Shown one piece after another: positions 61,604 through 64,000 of a stretch of DNA of 64,000 nt. How positions within the stretch are numbered: position 1 is the first letter of the stretch; each line of letters starts with the position of its first letter. Under the pieces are notes generated by a model, which saw nothing but the letters and a program-made list of their open reading frames with translations, ran no database searches and was not told where the DNA came from. Source of the stretch: Peribacillus frigoritolerans (GTDB lineage Bacteria > Bacillota > Bacilli > Bacillales > DSM-1321). The DNA is taken from assembly GCF_040250305.1 (NCBI RefSeq), contig NZ_CP158190.1, positions 2,636,001 through 2,700,000 of the forward strand, read 5' to 3'. Position numbers and translations under genes: made by a program.

Positions 61604-62827
61604 ATGGCTGTCGAAGTGGTAATGCCGAAATTGGGCATGGCAATGAAAGAAGGCACTGTTTCGTTATGGAGTAAGGCTGTTGGGGACCCAGTCGAAAAAG
61701 GTGAAGCAATTGCCAGCATCAATTCAGAGAAAATAGAAATGGAAATTGAATCTCCAGCTGAAGGTACGATTCTGAATATAGCTGTTCAAGAAGGACAAGG
61801 AGTACCTCCAGGAACCGTTATCTGTCATATCGGCAATCCGAATGAAAAAATAAAGATCGATGAACCTGTTGCAAAAGAAACACAGTCGAAAATTGCTGTA
61901 CAAGAAAAGCCGAAAACAAAAGACTCACCCATTTTGCCAATGGGAGATCGATTGATGATCACCCCGGTTGCGCGAAAAATGGCACAGGCAGCGAATCTTG
62001 ACATCGAGAAGATACAAGGTACGGGGCCAGGCGGAAGAATCACAAAAGAAGATGTACAGAAAGTAATTGAGAAAAGGGATTCCATGCCGGTAAATACAGA
62101 AAAAAGCATAGTTTCCCCACCCCAACCTGCTTTAGATAGTCCGCAGCAGATTCCTGTTACGGGCATGAGGAACATCATCGCTAAACGTATGAAGGAGAGC
62201 TTGCAAAGCAGTGCCCAATTAACTATAACGATGAAAGTGGATGTCACTGATCTAGTCATTTTGCAAAAACAGGCTGCTGAAGCACTGCAAAAACATGAAT
62301 CAACTAAATTGACTATAACGGACTTTATTGCCAAGGCTGTCGTGATTTCACTTAAAGAGCATCCTAAAATGAATAGTGCTTATATTGAAGATAACATCAT
62401 TTTGTATGAGCATATCCATCTTGGATTAGCGGTGGCCTTGGAGAATGGACTCGTTGTTCCCGTCATAAGAAATGCCGAAAATTATACCTTAAGGCAGTTA
62501 TCGAATAAGGGGAAGGAATTGGCCCGATGTGCACGTGACTCTCAATTGCCTATTGAAGACATGCAAGGGTCCACTTTTACAATCAGTAACCTCGGGGCAT
62601 TTGGAGTTGAGCACTTTACACCGATTCTCAATACACCGGAAACGGGGATACTCGGAATTGGATCTGCTTACGATACCCCGCTTTATATTGGCGAAGAACT
62701 GGAGAGGAGAACGATCCTGCCACTCAGTTTAACTTTTGATCACCGTGTACTCGACGGGGCACCCGCTGCTGCCTTTTTACAAACACTAAAACGGTATTTA
62801 GAAGAGCCGATCACCGTGATTTTATAG
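61604..62827 (+). CDS. acoC: Acetoin dehydrogenase E2 (dihydrolipoyllysine acetyltransferase)
   Basis: A 407-residue E2: one lipoyl domain with K43 in INSEKIEMEIESP, a linker rich in Lys/Pro, a peripheral-subunit-binding domain (ARKMAQAANLDIEKIQGTGP), then the catalytic domain with DHRVLDG near the C-terminus. It transfers the acetyl group to CoA. The ATG follows AAGGGAGAAATAAGAT. Only one lipoyl domain, as usual for AcoC. Confidence 0.94.
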   Translation: MAVEVVMPKLGMAMKEGTVSLWSKAVGDPVEKGEAIASINSEKIEMEIESPAEGTILNIAVQEGQGVPPGTVICHIGNPNEKIKIDEPVAKETQSKIAVQEKPKTKDSPILPMGDRLMITPVARKMAQAANLDIEKIQGTGPGGRITKEDVQKVIEKRDSMPVNTEKSIVSPPQPALDSPQQIPVTGMRNIIAKRMKESLQSSAQLTITMKVDVTDLVILQKQAAEALQKHESTKLTITDFIAKAVVISLKEHPKMNSAYIEDNIILYEHIHLGLAVALENGLVVPVIRNAENYTLRQLSNKGKELARCARDSQLPIEDMQGSTFTISNLGAFGVEHFTPILNTPETGILGIGSAYDTPLYIGEELERRTILPLSLTFDHRVLDGAPAAAFLQTLKRYLEEPITVIL

Positions 62828-62844
62828 AATAGGAGGGAAAGGTC

Positions 62845-64000
62845 TTGAATCGTATAGCTATTATAGGCGGAGGTCCTGCAGGGTATGTAGCGGCAATCAC
62901 TGCTGCCCAGCAGGATAAGGAGGTCATATTGGTAGTCGATGGGCCAATGGGGGGCACCTGTTTAAATGAAGGCTGCATGCCAACGAAGTCATTATTGAAA
63001 AGTGCCGATACGTATGACTTGGTGAAAAATGCCGGGCAAATGGGAATTCGCCTTCCCCCCAATTCGATAGAAGTCGATTGGGATACCGTACAGGAACGAA
63101 AGAGAGATGTCATATCTAAGCTAGTGAACGGCATTAGATATTTAATGAGTAAGAATAAAATAAAGGTCATTCAGGGAAGGGCTTCCATCCTTTCAAGCAA
63201 TCTACTGCGGATCGAGAACGGAAATAAAAATGAAGTAATTGAAGCAAGTAAGATTATCATTTCAACGGGGTCAGAACCGATTCCACTACCTTATGCGCCG
63301 TTTGATGGTGAATGGATCATCCACAGTGGCCATGCCATGTCACTTCCTGCCATTCCCGATTCGCTGCTAATTGTCGGAGGCGGCGTCATCGGATGTGAAT
63401 TTGCCAGTATTTATAGCAGGCTGGGCACCAAGGTCACCGTTATCGAAATGGGGGAAAAGCTGCTTCCAGGGGAAGATGATGATATCACAAGCATTCTCCA
63501 TGACGAATTGAAAAACCAAGGCGTTACAGTCCATACCTCCACATCAGTCAAAAACATCAATACAACCAGTAAGACGGTATATTTAGAGAATAGCGAAGGC
63601 AAATTGGAAGAAATGATTGCTGATTACGTACTCGTATCAATAGGAAGAAAACCAAGAGTGAACGGAATAGGCTTAGAGGGAAACGATATTGATTTTTCCC
63701 GACTTGGCATTTCGGTGGATGATCGAATGCAAACAAGCAATCCATCGATTTATGCCTGCGGTGATGTGATAGGAGGCATACAACTTGCCCATGTTGCTTT
63801 TCATGAAGGGCGAGTGGCAGCTCTGAATGCCTGCGGTCAATTTGCACAAGTGAATTACCGGGCAATACCTCGCTGCATTTATACCTCCCCGGAGATTGCC
63901 AGTGTAGGCTTGACCGAAAAAGAAGCGCGTAGAAAATATGGAGAGATTAAAGTTGGTGAATTCGCTTTTTCGGCAAACGGGAAAGCTGTCCTTTCCAATA
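62845..64000 (+). CDS. acoL: Acetoin dehydrogenase E3 (dihydrolipoamide dehydrogenase), 3' end outside window
   Basis: Partial, at least 385 residues. FAD-binding GGGPAGYVAA, the redox disulfide in GGTCLNEGCMPTKS (C-x4-C), the NAD-binding GGGVIGCEFASIY, and YACGDVIGG. The start is TTG at 62845, eight bases after AGGAGG. It reoxidises the E2 lipoyl with NAD. The C-terminal dimerisation domain with the His-Glu pair lies beyond 64000. Confidence 0.93.
   Translation, partial: MNRIAIIGGGPAGYVAAITAAQQDKEVILVVDGPMGGTCLNEGCMPTKSLLKSADTYDLVKNAGQMGIRLPPNSIEVDWDTVQERKRDVISKLVNGIRYLMSKNKIKVIQGRASILSSNLLRIENGNKNEVIEASKIIISTGSEPIPLPYAPFDGEWIIHSGHAMSLPAIPDSLLIVGGGVIGCEFASIYSRLGTKVTVIEMGEKLLPGEDDDITSILHDELKNQGVTVHTSTSVKNINTTSKTVYLENSEGKLEEMIADYVLVSIGRKPRVNGIGLEGNDIDFSRLGISVDDRMQTSNPSIYACGDVIGGIQLAHVAFHEGRVAALNACGQFAQVNYRAIPRCIYTSPEIASVGLTEKEARRKYGEIKVGEFAFSANGKAVLSN

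Noticed and set aside
61825-62334. 169-codon antisense frame in acoC
   Set aside because: Shadow of acoC, which has complete lipoyl and catalytic motifs.

Overview
The window reads as chromosome of a low-to-moderate GC, spore-forming Bacillaceae bacterium. Peribacillus or a close Bacillus relative is my inference from gene content. The main clues are AGGAGG-type ribosome sites, frequent TTG/GTG starts, a CdaS-type sporulation diadenylate cyclase, a ydaO/yuaA-type c-di-AMP riboswitch, a KinB-like sporulation-type histidine kinase and a sigma-54 controlled acetoin dehydrogenase operon. No rRNA, tRNA, CRISPR array or prophage was seen. The only mobile element is a decayed IS1595-family copy at about 54.8-55.8 kb.

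Layout. 0-10 kb: one plus-strand catabolic operon with an ADP-forming acyl-CoA ligase, two MaoC-type hot-dog proteins, a thiolase-fold protein with a DUF35 partner, two acyl-CoA dehydrogenases, an aldehyde dehydrogenase and an MFS carrier. It has no 3-hydroxyacyl-CoA dehydrogenase, the thiolase lacks the nucleophilic Cys, and each of the two enzyme pairs has one member with catalytic residues and one without. This resembles the aldolytic side-chain shortening modules of steroid degraders. 12.2-18 kb: an amidohydrolase, an N-carbamoyl amino acid amidohydrolase, a DUF3311/SSS transporter pair and a nitrilase-family amidase, probably for a ureide or amide nitrogen source, followed by a 12-copy 40/41-bp tandem repeat. 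18.7-22.5 kb: DUF3870, DUF819 permease, L-Ala-D/L-Glu epimerase and NlpC/P60 peptidase, a muropeptide-salvage set. 23.4-30.9 kb: a potassium-uptake kdp operon behind a c-di-AMP riboswitch, with two tiny membrane proteins before kdpA and, at its end, a kinase-less KdpD built from two tandem sensor halves.

31-48.6 kb is a mosaic of single genes: S9 peptidase, DUF2935, a GntR regulator with three SDR dehydrogenases, lysozyme-like protein, VOC and DinB proteins, ferredoxin, cdaS, methionine aminopeptidase, a winged-helix protein, a DUF697 GTPase and an acyl-CoA dehydrogenase. 48.6-57.4 kb carries clear decay (broken copper-chaperone gene, frameshifted metal-protein gene, dead IS1595) between intact genes (NlpC/P60 hydrolase, histidine kinase, acetoacetyl-CoA synthetase, serine hydrolase). 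57.4-59.1 kb is a TetR / monooxygenase / FMN-reductase unit with matching palindromes. 59.3-64 kb is the acetoin dehydrogenase operon acoABCL with a textbook -24/-12 promoter; acoL runs off the end of the window.
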